Assembly (NCBI RefSeq): GCF_001908725.1
Contig: NZ_CP018725.1
Location: 806,001-870,000, forward strand
Reading direction: 5' to 3'
DNA from: Xanthomonas vesicatoria ATCC 35937
GTDB taxonomy: Bacteria; Pseudomonadota; Gammaproteobacteria; Xanthomonadales; Xanthomonadaceae
DNA: 64,000 bases
The first letter of the stretch is position 1, and every line of letters starts with the position of its first letter. Positions 6,726 to 16,870 of this stretch are shown here, piece after piece. A program made the translations under genes and the position numbers. The notes below the pieces were generated by a model. The model was not told the origin of the DNA. It did no database searches and worked only from the letters and a program-made list of their open reading frames with translations.

Positions 6726-6880
6726 ATGAAATACCCCCAAAACAATGGTGTAACAGCACGTCCGCCGACGCGGTTGCTCGATCAAGTGCGCGGCCGCTTG
6801 CGCGTTCGGCACTACAACCTGCGCACCGACAGGCGGATCTCGGTTGGATACGGCGCTTCATCCTGGCCAGTGGCTCTACC
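6726..6880 (+). pseudogene. intI: Integron integrase remnant (intI), frameshifted and truncated
   Basis: From ATG 6726 the frame encodes PPTRLLDQVRGRLRVRHYNL followed by RTDR, matching the N terminus of integron integrases (PPRLLDQVR.R.R..HYS.RTE). After a one-base frame change near 6832 the match resumes in another frame as ADLGWIRRFILASG, then ends at about 6872. All catalytic residues of the tyrosine recombinase (R...H..R...Y) are missing, so the protein cannot work. The opposite orientation to the cassettes is as expected for an integron. Confidence 0.85.
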
Positions 6881-7004
6881 GCAACGTATTGCGTATCGAT
6901 CGGCATCACGCACGCGACGAAATCCCTAATCCCTAATGTTCACGATCTCGAGTAGTGGCCTCACAGTGCACAACCGCGCACGCACGACGTCCACCGCCAG
7001 AAAC

Positions 7005-7033
7005 GAAAAAACCGCGCAATGCGCGGTTTTTTC
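7005..7033 (-). terminator. Rho-independent terminator of secF, possibly bidirectional
   Basis: The inverted repeat AAAACCGCGC / GCGCGGTTTT with a four-base loop is flanked by A and T runs on both sides. It lies 22 bases past the secF stop and would stop minus-strand transcription; the symmetric runs could also work for transcription coming from the integrase side. Confidence 0.85.
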
Positions 7034-7054
7034 GTCACACTTTTTGCCGACCGA

Positions 7055-8023
7055 TCAAGGACGACGCGCCAGCGCTTCCACGTCCTTGGCCTTGGGCAGC
7101 AGATCCTGCTTGGTCACCGCAAACGGTCCGATGCTCAGCATCGGTACGGCCACGATCACCGAGGAGATCACCACGATCACCGCACCGATCATGTGCGTCT
7201 CGGCCAGGCCTTCCATCGACTCGCCGCCGTAGATGTACAGCGCCAATGCCGACAGGAAGAACATCACCGCGGTGATGATCGTGCGCGACAGCGTCTGGTT
7301 GATCGAACGGTTGAGCACTTCCAGCGGCTCCACCCGCAGCGCGCGGAAGTTTTCGCGCACGCGGTCGAACACCACGATGATGTCGTTGATCGCAAAGCCC
7401 ATCACCGACAACAAGCCGGCCAGCACGGTCAGATCGAACTCGCGACCGGTCAGCGACACGAAGGCCACCGTCACCAGCAAGTCGAACAAGGCCGTCAGGC
7501 TGGCCACCACCGCAAACTTCCACTCGAAGCGGAAGGCGATGTAGATCAAAAAGCCCACCAGCATGAACACCGTGGCGTACACGCCGTTCAAGGCCAGGTC
7601 CTTGCCGACCTGCGGGCCGACGAACTCGCCGGGCTGCACGGTCGCCGGGTTCTGCTCGGTGCTGACAGCCTTGCGCACCTCTTCGGCGACGGTGCGCGCG
7701 GCATCGTCGCGGTTGTTGTGCTGCTCGCGCGCCTGCAGACGGATCATCACCTCGTTGCCGCCGCGGGCGTTTTGCACCTGGGCGTTCTCGAAGCCGGCCC
7801 TGGACAGCTGCTCGCGCACCTGGTCCACGTCCACCGTTTTCTGGAAGCTGGTCTGCACCAGCGTGCCGCCGGTGAATTCCAGCGCGTAGTTGAAGCCCTT
7901 GCCGACGATGATGCCGACCGAAGCGACCGCCAGGATCAGCATCAGGATCAGCACCGGCTTGCGCGGGCGCATGAAGTCGATCTTGGTGTCGTTGGGGATG
8001 AGATGGAGCGGGAACAATTTCAT
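7055..8023 (-). CDS. secF: SecF, preprotein translocase accessory subunit
   Basis: 322 residues with six predicted membrane segments. The N-terminal one is followed by ALEFTGGTLVQTSFQKTV, the SecD/SecF periplasmic signature (FTGGT). The C-terminal half contains FAINDIIVVFDRVRENFRAL, a typical SecF loop. SecD and SecF form an inner-membrane complex that uses the proton gradient to help pull exported proteins through SecYEG. The gene follows secD after 113 bases, in the usual yajC-secD-secF order, and is followed by a strong terminator. Confidence 0.97.
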   Translation of the reverse strand: MKLFPLHLIPNDTKIDFMRPRKPVLILMLILAVASVGIIVGKGFNYALEFTGGTLVQTSFQKTVDVDQVREQLSRAGFENAQVQNARGGNEVMIRLQAREQHNNRDDAARTVAEEVRKAVSTEQNPATVQPGEFVGPQVGKDLALNGVYATVFMLVGFLIYIAFRFEWKFAVVASLTALFDLLVTVAFVSLTGREFDLTVLAGLLSVMGFAINDIIVVFDRVRENFRALRVEPLEVLNRSINQTLSRTIITAVMFFLSALALYIYGGESMEGLAETHMIGAVIVVISSVIVAVPMLSIGPFAVTKQDLLPKAKDVEALARRP

Positions 8024-8136
8024 GGAAAAGATCTTCCGTTTAGACGTTGCGCACCATCGGGACGCGCTACGCTTGCGAAGGGATTCATCCCTCGCCCCCT
8101 ACAGCGCGGCTGCACGGGTCGAGGCGGACTCGCATC

Positions 8137-9981
8137 TCAAATAGCGACGGTCTTCAGCTTCTTGCGGCTGCCATAGATCAGCACCGCCAGCGCACGCGAC
8201 ACGGTGATCGCGGTGAACATCGAGGCGAAAATACCGATCATCATGGTCAGCGCGAAGCCCTTCAACGGGCCGGTGCCGAACGCATACAGGGCCACCGCCA
8301 CGATCAAACCGGTGAGGTTGGCGTCCAGGATGGTGCCGCCGGCCTTTTCGTAGCCGGCCGCAATCGCCGATTTGGCCGGCACGCCCAGCCGCAACTCTTC
8401 ACGGATACGCTCGTTGATCAGCACGTTGGCGTCCACCGAGAGACCGACCGACAGGGCCAAGCCGGCAAAACCCGGCAGCGTCATGGTGGCGCCGAACAGC
8501 GACATCACCGCCACCACGATCAGCAGGTTGAACAGCAGCGCCACCGAGGTGATCGCACCGAACACGCGGTAGTAGATGGTGAAGAAGACAAGCGTGAACA
8601 GGAACGAGTACACCACCGCGGTGACGCCGCGCTCCACGTTCTCCGCGCCCAGGCTCGGGCCGATCACGTATTCCTCGACGAAATCCATCGGCGCGGCCAG
8701 CGAGCCGGACTTCAGCAGCTTGGCCAGGTTTTCGGCCTCGGTCTTCTCCAGACCGGTGGTCTGGAAGTTCTTGCCGAACACGCCGGCAATGCGGGTCGGC
8801 GACAAGGCTTCTTCCTTGACCCGAACGCTGCGCACTTCCTTGCCGTCGACCATGGTCACGGTGGGGATGCGCTCGATGTAGACCACCGACATCAGCTTGC
8901 CGACGTTGGCGCTGGTGTAGTCGAGCATGCGCTGGCCGGCGACATTGTTGAGCGTCACCGACACGGCCGGCATGCCGTTCTGGTCGTTGCTGACGCTGGC
9001 GCTGACCATCTGGTCGCCGGTCACCAGCGCACGCTTGTTGAGCAACACCGGCGCGCCGGTATCACGCACGCGGTAGACCTTGGCTTCCGGCGGGATGCTG
9101 CCGCTGCGCACCGCGTCTTCGGCATTGCCTTCGACCACGGCGCGGAATTCCAGCGAGGCGGTGGCGCCGATCAGGCGCTTGGCCTCGGCGGTGTCCTGCA
9201 GGCCGGGCAATTCGACCACGATGCGGTCTTCGCCCTGGCGCTGGATGGTCGGCTCGGACACGCCCAGCGCGTTGACGCGATTGCGCAAGGTGGTGAGGTT
9301 CTGCTCGATCGCGCCACTGGCGATCTGCTTGAGCTCGGCCTCCGGCACCTTCACTGCGATGTTCTGGCCGCTGACGTCGTAGGTCAGCGTCGGCTGGGCC
9401 TTGGCCAGCGCGGTGCGCGCCGCATCGGCGCTGGCGCCCTCGCCCAGGCTGATCTGGATGCTGTTGTCGCCACGACGCTCGACCGCCCGATAGGCGATGC
9501 GTCCGTCACGCAAGGTGGTGCGGATGTCTTCGGCAAAGCCTTCGATGCGCTTTTCCACTGCGGCCTTCTGGTCGACCTGCATGGCGAAGTGCACGCCGCC
9601 GACCAGGTCCAGGCCCAGCACCATCGGCTTGCCGCCCAGCTTGGCCAGCCATTCCGGCACCGTGGACGCCAGATTCAGCGCCACCGTGTAGTTCTCGCCC
9701 AGCTGCTGACGCAGCACATCGTTGGCGCGGGTCTGCGCCTGCAACGAAGGCAGGCGCACCATCAGGCTGTCGCCTTCCTTGGTGACGGCCTTGGGCGTGA
9801 TACCCGCGGCCTTGAGCTCGCCGTCGATACGGCTGCGCAATGCGTCGTCGAGCTGCGCACCGCGGCTGGCGGTGATCTGCACGGACGGGTCTTTCTGGTA
9901 GATGTTGGGCAACGCGTACAGCGCGCTGACCGCCAGCACCAGCAGGATCAGGAAGTACTTCCAGCGAGGAAATTCGAGCAT
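8137..9981 (-). CDS. secD: SecD, preprotein translocase accessory subunit
   Basis: 614 residues from ATG 9981 (MLEFPRWKYFLILLVL). A longer frame to 10005 lacks support. The protein has a first membrane segment at 8-26, a large periplasmic P1 region with VLGLDLVGGVHFAMQVD (the SecD D-LxGG motif), and five C-terminal membrane segments including GLALSVGLSVDANVLINERI. Length matches the family. It is the partner of the adjacent secF. Confidence 0.97.
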   Translation of the reverse strand: MLEFPRWKYFLILLVLAVSALYALPNIYQKDPSVQITASRGAQLDDALRSRIDGELKAAGITPKAVTKEGDSLMVRLPSLQAQTRANDVLRQQLGENYTVALNLASTVPEWLAKLGGKPMVLGLDLVGGVHFAMQVDQKAAVEKRIEGFAEDIRTTLRDGRIAYRAVERRGDNSIQISLGEGASADAARTALAKAQPTLTYDVSGQNIAVKVPEAELKQIASGAIEQNLTTLRNRVNALGVSEPTIQRQGEDRIVVELPGLQDTAEAKRLIGATASLEFRAVVEGNAEDAVRSGSIPPEAKVYRVRDTGAPVLLNKRALVTGDQMVSASVSNDQNGMPAVSVTLNNVAGQRMLDYTSANVGKLMSVVYIERIPTVTMVDGKEVRSVRVKEEALSPTRIAGVFGKNFQTTGLEKTEAENLAKLLKSGSLAAPMDFVEEYVIGPSLGAENVERGVTAVVYSFLFTLVFFTIYYRVFGAITSVALLFNLLIVVAVMSLFGATMTLPGFAGLALSVGLSVDANVLINERIREELRLGVPAKSAIAAGYEKAGGTILDANLTGLIVAVALYAFGTGPLKGFALTMMIGIFASMFTAITVSRALAVLIYGSRKKLKTVAI

Positions 9982-10312
9982 TGCGACAGTCCCGCACAGC
10001 ACCATCCCGGCGCCGCGCCTAGCAGTGAGAACGACTTCAAGCGGCCGATGCAGCGTCGCGAGCGGTCATCCGGTGGATACGGGCAGTGCGCGGAGCAAAA
10101 GCGCCCAGGGGCGCGTTCCGACTCCGTGCACCGACTGCGCCCGCCTCACGGTGCGCGCAGCTGTGGTGTTGCAGGTGTTCACTTACAGCGACGTCTTGAG
10201 CAGCCCCAAGCACGCATCGGCAGCGCGACGACAGCGGAGTGTACGAGCGGCCCCTGCCGTTTTCGAGCACCTGCCGGCAGCGCCAGACGGTGCCCGATGC
10301 CGATCGCGCGAC
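9982..10312. other. Intergenic stretch between yajC and secD
   Basis: About 330 bases without a convincing gene. A 77-codon minus frame (10037-10270) has atypical composition and no homologue I recognise. The spacing between yajC and secD is larger than usual, so secD may have its own promoter here, but I see no clear one. Confidence 0.5.
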
Positions 10313-10666
10313 TCAGCTGGCGGACTTCAGCGTGCCCTTCGGCAGCACATGGCCCACGGCGCTCTTCTGCACGCGGATGCGCACGTTGTCGGCCACTTCC
10401 ACGCTGATGAAGTTGTCGCCGATGTCGGTGATCACGCCGGCCACGCCGCCGGACGTAATGACTTCATCGCCGCGCGCCAGCTTGTCCAGCAGCGACTTGT
10501 GCTCCTTCTGGCGCTTCATCTGCGGGCGGATCATCAAGAAGTACATGACCGCGATCAGGATGATCGGCAGCGCGAAGGTGGACAGGCTTCCCATCGGGCC
10601 CGGGGCCGGTGCGCCGCCAGTGGCCTGCGCTTGCGCGACGGGGATCAGGAAATCGAGCAAATTCAT
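10313..10666 (-). CDS. yajC: YajC, Sec translocase auxiliary protein
   Basis: 117 residues with a single membrane helix (LPIILIAVMYFLMIRPQMKR, about 33-52) carrying the invariant FxxIRPQxKR ending. A basic region and the GDEVITSGGVAGVI motif follow. YajC associates with SecDF in the inner membrane. The N terminus has a Gly/Ala/Pro-rich linker (AQATGGAPAPGP) that is common in this genus. The gene lies between tgt and secD, the standard gammaproteobacterial order. Confidence 0.96.
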   Translation of the reverse strand: MNLLDFLIPVAQAQATGGAPAPGPMGSLSTFALPIILIAVMYFLMIRPQMKRQKEHKSLLDKLARGDEVITSGGVAGVITDIGDNFISVEVADNVRIRVQKSAVGHVLPKGTLKSAS

Positions 10667-10798
10667 TCAATGCATCCTAGTTTGGTGCCAGCGCGCCCCA
10701 CGGGCCCACTCGCTATTCAGGTACCGCCAGGGCGGAACAGCCGGGAATTATGCCACGCGGGTTCCAGCCCGTCCGCGCCGGGGCGCGGGCGGCAGGGC

Positions 10799-12060
<1,262 letters not shown>

Positions 12061-13140
12061 CCCACAGCAACATCGCATCGCCATACGAAAAGAAGCGATA
12101 GCGCTGCGCAATGGCGTGCTGGTAGGCCTCAAAAATACGCTCGCGACCGGCGAAAGCGGAGACCATCATCAGCAGCGTGCTTTCGGGCAGATGGAAGTTG
12201 GTGACCATCGCGTCGACGCTGCGGATGCGGTAGCCGGGCAGGATGAAGATCTGGGTTTCGCCGGCGAACGGCAGCAGTTCGCCCTCCGGGGCCGCCTCGG
12301 TGGTGCGCCAGGCGCTTTCCAGCGAGCGCACGACGGTGGTGCCCACCGCGATGACACGGCCGCCGCGCGCGCGGGTGCGGCGCACCTGTTCGACCAGCGC
12401 AGCGCCGACGTTGAGCCACTCTTTATGCATCACATGCTGATCGAGTGCGTCCACGCGCACCGGCTGAAACGTGCCGGCGCCGACATGCAGGGTGACGTGA
12501 CCGAACTCGATACCGCGCTCGCGCAAACGCGCCAGCAGGTCCTCGTCGAAATGCAGGCCGGCGGTGGGCGCGGCGACCGCACCGACCTCACGCGCGAACA
12601 CGGTCTGGTAGCGCTCGCGGTCTTCCAGCCCCGGCTCACGGCGAATGTAGGGCGGCAATGGCAGGCGGCCCGCCTCGGGCAGCCACTGCTCCAGCGGCAG
12701 CGGGATCTCGAAGCGCAACAGATAGAATTCGCCGTCGCGCCCCAGCACCTCGGCCTGGCCACCGGCATCGAGCGCGATCAGGCTGCCGGCCTTGGGCGAC
12801 TTGCTGGCACCGATCTGCACCCGCGCCTCGCGTTCGCCGAGCAGGCGCTCGATCAGGATTTCCACCCGCCCGCCACTGGCCTTCTGCCCGAACAGCCGTG
12901 CGGGGATGACGCGGGTGTCGTTGAAGATCAGCAGATCGCCCGGCTGCAACAGCTCGGGCAGATCGCGCACCTGGCGGTCGCTGAAAGCTGCGGGCGCAGG
13001 CGACACCACCAGCAGACGGCTGGCCGCACGCTCGGCCAGCGGCGCCTGGGCGATCAATTCTTCGGGCAGCGCGTAATTGAAATCAGACTTCTTCAAGGCC
13101 GCAGGATGGATTGGCTGAGGAGCCGGGCATTGTAACTGCG

Positions 13141-13250
13141 GCCGGGAGTGGAGAATCGGGAATCGCAACAGATCCAGCGCGCACCCGCCACCAATTCCGC
13201 TCCCTGCCTCCCGCTCTTACGATTCCCGATTCCCGATTCCCGACTCCCCT
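13141..13250. repeat. Second GGGAATCGGGAAT-type inverted repeat, between Lrp gene and queA
   Basis: GGAGAATCGGGAATCGC (13147-13163) faces CGATTCCCGATTCCCGATTCCCG (13220 onward). The arrangement copies the element between queA and tgt. It lies just downstream of the Lrp-type gene stop at 13250 and upstream of queA, so it may act as a terminator-like structure. Confidence 0.7.
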
Positions 13251-13690
13251 CACCGCTCAAACTTGGTCGACAAAATGATCGAACTGGTGGTGCGCTCTAC
13301 CCCGTCGATCGCGCCGATGGCGTCGGTGAGCACGTCCATCTCGTTGACGCCGCCCACCACGCCCAGGGCGATCAGGTCGTAGGCGCCGCTGACCGAATGC
13401 AGCAGGCGTACCTCGGGAATATCGCGCAGCGCCTTGACCACCGCCGGCATCTTCTTGGGCAGCACGGTGATCAGGATGTGGGCGCGGATGCGGCCTTGCT
13501 CGTAGTCGTCGTGGGTACGCACGGTGTAGCCGCTGATCACGCCATCGCGTTCGAGCTTTTCGATGCGGCTTTGCACGGTGGTGCGCGACAGCCCGAGCCG
13601 GCGCGCAATCTGGGCAGTGGACGCACGCGCGTCCTCGCGCAGCAGCGACAACAGGCGTTCGTCGGACGGGGTGATCTTCACAATGCGCAT
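13250..13690 (-). CDS. Lrp/AsnC-family transcriptional regulator
   Basis: 146 residues. The N-terminal helix-turn-helix is visible at about 9-50 (DERLLSLLREDARASTAQIA then RRLGLSRTTVQSRIEKLERDGVISGY). It is followed by the RAM ligand-binding domain (ILITVLPKKMPAVVKALRDI and LHSVSGAYDLIALGVV). These regulators sense amino acids. The gene is divergent from the aminotransferase at 13802 with 111 bases between starts, so it most likely controls that gene and itself. Confidence 0.93.
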   Translation of the reverse strand: MRIVKITPSDERLLSLLREDARASTAQIARRLGLSRTTVQSRIEKLERDGVISGYTVRTHDDYEQGRIRAHILITVLPKKMPAVVKALRDIPEVRLLHSVSGAYDLIALGVVGGVNEMDVLTDAIGAIDGVERTTSSIILSTKFER

Positions 13691-13801
13691 CTACTTCGGC
13701 GAATCGACGAAAATAGCGCACATCTCGTCAAAATTCACGCTGCCAAATGCCGATCCCCTGCCGATAATAGGAAGGACACCGCCACTTGCAGGAGATGCGC
13801 C

Positions 13802-15298
13802 ATGTCCGTCCTCGCCCCGCTCGCCCCGCTGCGTGCCCACGCCGGCCGCCGCCTGACCGATGGCCTGGACGATGCGGCCATCGTGCGTCTGGCTGCCAAC
13901 CACCCCGACCTGGCGCACGCCATGGACGCGGCGGCCGCCGAATACGCACACGTACGCGATGATGCCGCTGACCTGCTGGATCTCGACGAAGACGCGCAGA
14001 TTGCCGCGGTGCAGGACGGCTTCATCAATTTCTACGCCGACGATGCGGTGACGCCCTACGTGGCGCTGGCTGCGCGCGGGCCGTGGGTGGTCACGCTCAA
14101 GGGCGCAGTGCTCTACGACGCCGGCGGCTACGGCATGCTGGGCTTCGGCCATACCCCGGCAGCGGTGCTGGAGGCGATGGCGCGCCCGCAGGTGATGGCC
14201 AATGTGATGACACCCAGTCTGGCGCAGCGCCGGCTGGACCGCGCCCTGCGTGCCGAGATCGGCCACACCCGTGGCGGCTGCCCGTTCGCACGTTTCATGT
14301 GCCTCAACTCCGGCTCCGAAGCGGTGGGCCTGGCGGCGCGCATCGTCGATACCAACGCCAAGCTGCACACCGACCCGGGTGCGCGGCACGCCGGGGCGAC
14401 CATCAAGCGCCTGGTGGTCAAGGGCAGCTTCCATGGCCGTACCGACCGCCCGGGGCTGTATTCGGACTCCAGCCGCAAGACCTACAACAAGTATCTGGCC
14501 AGCTACCGCGACGAAGATTCGGTGATTGCGATCGCACCCTATGATGTGGCCGCCCTGGAGCGCGCTTTCGAGGAGGCAGTGCGCAACCACTGGTTTATCG
14601 AAGCGGTGTTCCTGGAACCGGTAATGGGCGAAGGCGACCCGGGGCGCGCCCTGCCGGCCGAGTTCTACGCCGCCGCACGGGCGCTCACCCGCTCGCACGG
14701 CAGCCTGCTGCTGGTGGATTCGATCCAGGCCGGCCTGCGCGCGCACGGCGTGCTGTCGGTAGTGGATTACCCCGGTTTCGAGCAACTCGACCCGCCGGAT
14801 CTGGAAACCTACTCCAAGGCGCTCAACGCTGCCCAGTACCCGTTGTCGGTGCTGGCAGTGACCGAGCACGCCGCGCAGGTGTACCGCAAGGGCACCTACG
14901 GCAACACCATGACCACCAATCCGCGTGCGCTCGATGTCGCCTGCGCCACGCTGGCGTTGTTCACGCCCGCGGTGCGCGACAACATCCGCCTGCGCGGTGC
15001 GCAGGCGATTGCCAAGCTGCAGGCGCTGCAGGCGGAACTGGGTGGGCTGATCACCAAGGTGCAAGGCACCGGGCTGCTGTTTTCCTGCGAACTGGCGCCG
15101 CAGTTCAAATGCTACGGGGCCGGCTCCACCGAAGAGTGGCTGCGCCATCGCGGCGTCAATGTGATCCACGGCGGCGAGAACTCGCTGCGCTTTACGCCGC
15201 ACTTTGCGATGGACGAAGACGAGCTCGATCTGCTGGTCGGCCTGATCGCACGCGCAGTAAAGGAAGGCCCGCGCCAGGTACAGGCCGAGGCCGCCTGA
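13802..15298 (+). CDS. Class-III pyridoxal-phosphate aminotransferase
   Basis: 498 residues from ATG 13802, with AGGAGA seven bases upstream. Features of the class-III fold are the CLNSGSEAVGLAARI segment (phosphate-binding, near 166-180), KGSFHGRTDRPG, LLLVDSIQAGLRAHG (aspartate contacting the PLP ring) and YSKALNAAQYPLSVLAV with the probable Schiff-base lysine. The first ~90 residues are an extension not seen in short family members. The substrate is not clear from sequence; amino acids such as ornithine, lysine or 4-aminobutyrate are all handled by the class. The adjacent Lrp-type regulator suggests amino-acid control. Confidence 0.88.
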   Translation: MSVLAPLAPLRAHAGRRLTDGLDDAAIVRLAANHPDLAHAMDAAAAEYAHVRDDAADLLDLDEDAQIAAVQDGFINFYADDAVTPYVALAARGPWVVTLKGAVLYDAGGYGMLGFGHTPAAVLEAMARPQVMANVMTPSLAQRRLDRALRAEIGHTRGGCPFARFMCLNSGSEAVGLAARIVDTNAKLHTDPGARHAGATIKRLVVKGSFHGRTDRPGLYSDSSRKTYNKYLASYRDEDSVIAIAPYDVAALERAFEEAVRNHWFIEAVFLEPVMGEGDPGRALPAEFYAAARALTRSHGSLLLVDSIQAGLRAHGVLSVVDYPGFEQLDPPDLETYSKALNAAQYPLSVLAVTEHAAQVYRKGTYGNTMTTNPRALDVACATLALFTPAVRDNIRLRGAQAIAKLQALQAELGGLITKVQGTGLLFSCELAPQFKCYGAGSTEEWLRHRGVNVIHGGENSLRFTPHFAMDEDELDLLVGLIARAVKEGPRQVQAEAA

Positions 15299-15645
15299 TC
15301 GGCGACAGGTGCGCATCGGCTGCCAGCTGCAGCCGGTGCGTTGCCCGATCGGGTGTTGGATTTGCCACCCACAACCTCCTGTCTGTTCGGCATCTTGATT
15401 CGCACGGCGGCCGTTGCGCACCGCATTTGCGCGTTCGAGGAGATGTCAGGCCCTGCCAAGCCCGCATCTCGCCCGACGGTTTCACCTTGCACGACAAGTG
15501 CAAGGCGTGATGCGAAGCCAATCTGACGAGCAAGCGTTCGCTTGAATGAATCGCCATTAACGTGCTTTGCGACCCGGCTGACTCACGTCGTCCCGCGCAG
15601 TCTTCGCCCAGGTCGATGGCCGTACCATCACCACGAAAGCACGCA
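15299..15645. other. Intergenic region with a small hairpin
   Basis: Nothing convincingly coding in ~345 bases. The inverted repeat CCTTGCAC / GTGCAAGG (15485-15505, five-base loop) has no T run and is a weak terminator candidate between two convergent genes. Confidence 0.5.
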
Positions 15646-16353
15646 TCAGATCGGCACTGCGCTCAACTTGCGGCGCAGATAATTGGTCACCGCACGGTGT
15701 GGCGATTTGCCGCGCCACGACGCCCAGCACAGGTGCGAGCCGACTGCGATCTGGCCGCCACGATGGCCAAGCCCGAACCAGGTGCGATCCGGATGGAACG
15801 CGTCACGCGGCGGGAACACGATGCCGGCGAACTGCCCGCCATGCGCGTTGTAGAAGCGGGTGAGTCCGCGAGGGCCGGAGATCATCGGAATCTCACGGTG
15901 GTCCTCCAGCGTTTCCGGCGCATGCACGTTGAAAATATGTTCGATGAACGCGCCCCAGAATGGATGACCCGCTTCGGAGCCGAACACGGCATTACCGATC
16001 TTGAAGTCGTCGTTGCCGAGCGCACCCTCCTCGATGGGCAACACGCAGTGCTGCGACAGGACATCCGCACCGAGCGGGCGCAGCAGCTTGTAGTCGGTGT
16101 CGAAGTAAAAACCACCATGCGCGTGCATGTACGCACACCGCGCGATGTCTGCCTTCATCACGCCAAACCGGATGCGCTCGTAGCGCTCGGCAAACTCCGG
16201 AAACGCACGTCGCATCAATTCAGAATTATCGGCATCGTCCCAGACGTGACAGCTCCATCCGGGCAACAAGCGCTGCAAGCGATCGCAAACCCGGCGCTCC
16301 TCCCACAGCAGTTGCTTGGTAGGTGCGGTCAGGTGAATGAGTTGGGGAATCAT
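15646..16353 (-). CDS. GT32-like glycosyltransferase (capsular/OCH1-like sugar transferase)
   Basis: 235 residues from ATG 16353 (MIPQLIHLTAPTKQLL). The opening IPQLIH and the central block KADIARCAYMHAHGGFYFDTDY are characteristic of DXD-type glycosyltransferases of the OCH1/GT32 family. The DTD of FYFDTDY is the metal/nucleotide-sugar site. The later GNDDFKIGNAVFGSEAGHPF also fits. No membrane segment is seen, so it is probably cytoplasmic. The sugar and acceptor are unknown. A perfect CRP/Clp operator 105 bases upstream suggests control with surface or virulence traits. Confidence 0.85.
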   Translation of the reverse strand: MIPQLIHLTAPTKQLLWEERRVCDRLQRLLPGWSCHVWDDADNSELMRRAFPEFAERYERIRFGVMKADIARCAYMHAHGGFYFDTDYKLLRPLGADVLSQHCVLPIEEGALGNDDFKIGNAVFGSEAGHPFWGAFIEHIFNVHAPETLEDHREIPMISGPRGLTRFYNAHGGQFAGIVFPPRDAFHPDRTWFGLGHRGGQIAVGSHLCWASWRGKSPHRAVTNYLRRKLSAVPI

Positions 16354-16457
16354 GGGGGCGACTCGGTGGGCTGGGGGAGCCGGAGCCGTCACCGAACCGC
16401 ATCGGAACGGCGCATCGGTAGACGGCTTGGCCGCGCCAACCGTAGTCGCACTTTCGA

Positions 16458-16473
16458 TGTGACGTAATTCACA
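16458..16473 (-). promoter_or_regulatory. CRP/Clp-type operator
   Basis: TGTGACGTAATTCACA matches the TGTGA-N6-TCACA consensus of the CRP family exactly. In Xanthomonas the family member Clp binds this motif and responds to cyclic di-GMP. It lies 105 bases upstream of the glycosyltransferase start, the only gene nearby in the right orientation. Confidence 0.7.
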
Positions 16474-16870
16474 TTACATAATCGTTGACCATGACTTCCA
16501 TCGACAGAATCTATGCCCGCGCGAAGTTACGAAACGGCTGATAAACGCGACCGATTTACGGATTAAACCTTCGCCGCTTTGTCATATCGACGGCGGCCAA
16601 TGCACCGGAGCAGCCGGTCGTCAGGTGCGCATTGATGACAGGATCGGAATCGATCTCGCAGGCCGCACCGAATCCCGGCCAGTCTTCTGCGACGGTAGTC
16701 CGGCAGTTTTGTCAGCGCCAGGGTCGCAGTCGACGCCGCAGCGACTGCCATCGGTTGGATGTGCGGCGCACAGATGCGCCACGCCAGTGGCTTCTGTGCA
16801 AGGCGACCGATCGCCATCTCGCGATTGCGTCATCTCCATCGGTCGCCTGCTCACTTGCGCCCTGCCCGAC
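16474..16870. other. Intergenic region, no gene recognised
   Basis: About 400 bases lie between the glycosyltransferase promoter and the end of the phosphoesterase gene. Short frames exist on both strands (for example 16563-16817 minus), but none has a recognisable product, ribosome site or normal composition. Confidence 0.45.

Larger units (their letters stand above)
1..6880. mobile_element. Chromosomal integron: cassette array, attI and dead integrase
   Basis: Twelve attC sites with the pattern RYYYAAC ... GTTRRRY (read on the minus strand) divide the region into thirteen cassettes, most holding one minus-strand gene. The cassettes point away from an attI-like junction at 6560-6566, and an integrase remnant lies beyond it in the opposite direction, which is the classic integron layout. 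Most attC sites are ~60 bp and near identical, as in chromosomal integrons of Xanthomonas, where such arrays are known. The array continues off the left edge. Having no intact integrase in view, it is probably no longer active by itself. Confidence 0.93.

Noticed and set aside
8047..10407. 786-codon plus-strand open frame
   Set aside because: It is antisense to secD, rich in H, R, Q and D, and without any recognisable domain. It is a by-product of high GC codon use in secD.
16563..16817. 84-codon minus-strand frame in the gap before the phosphoesterase
   Set aside because: No ribosome site, no recognisable motif and composition typical of noncoding sequence.
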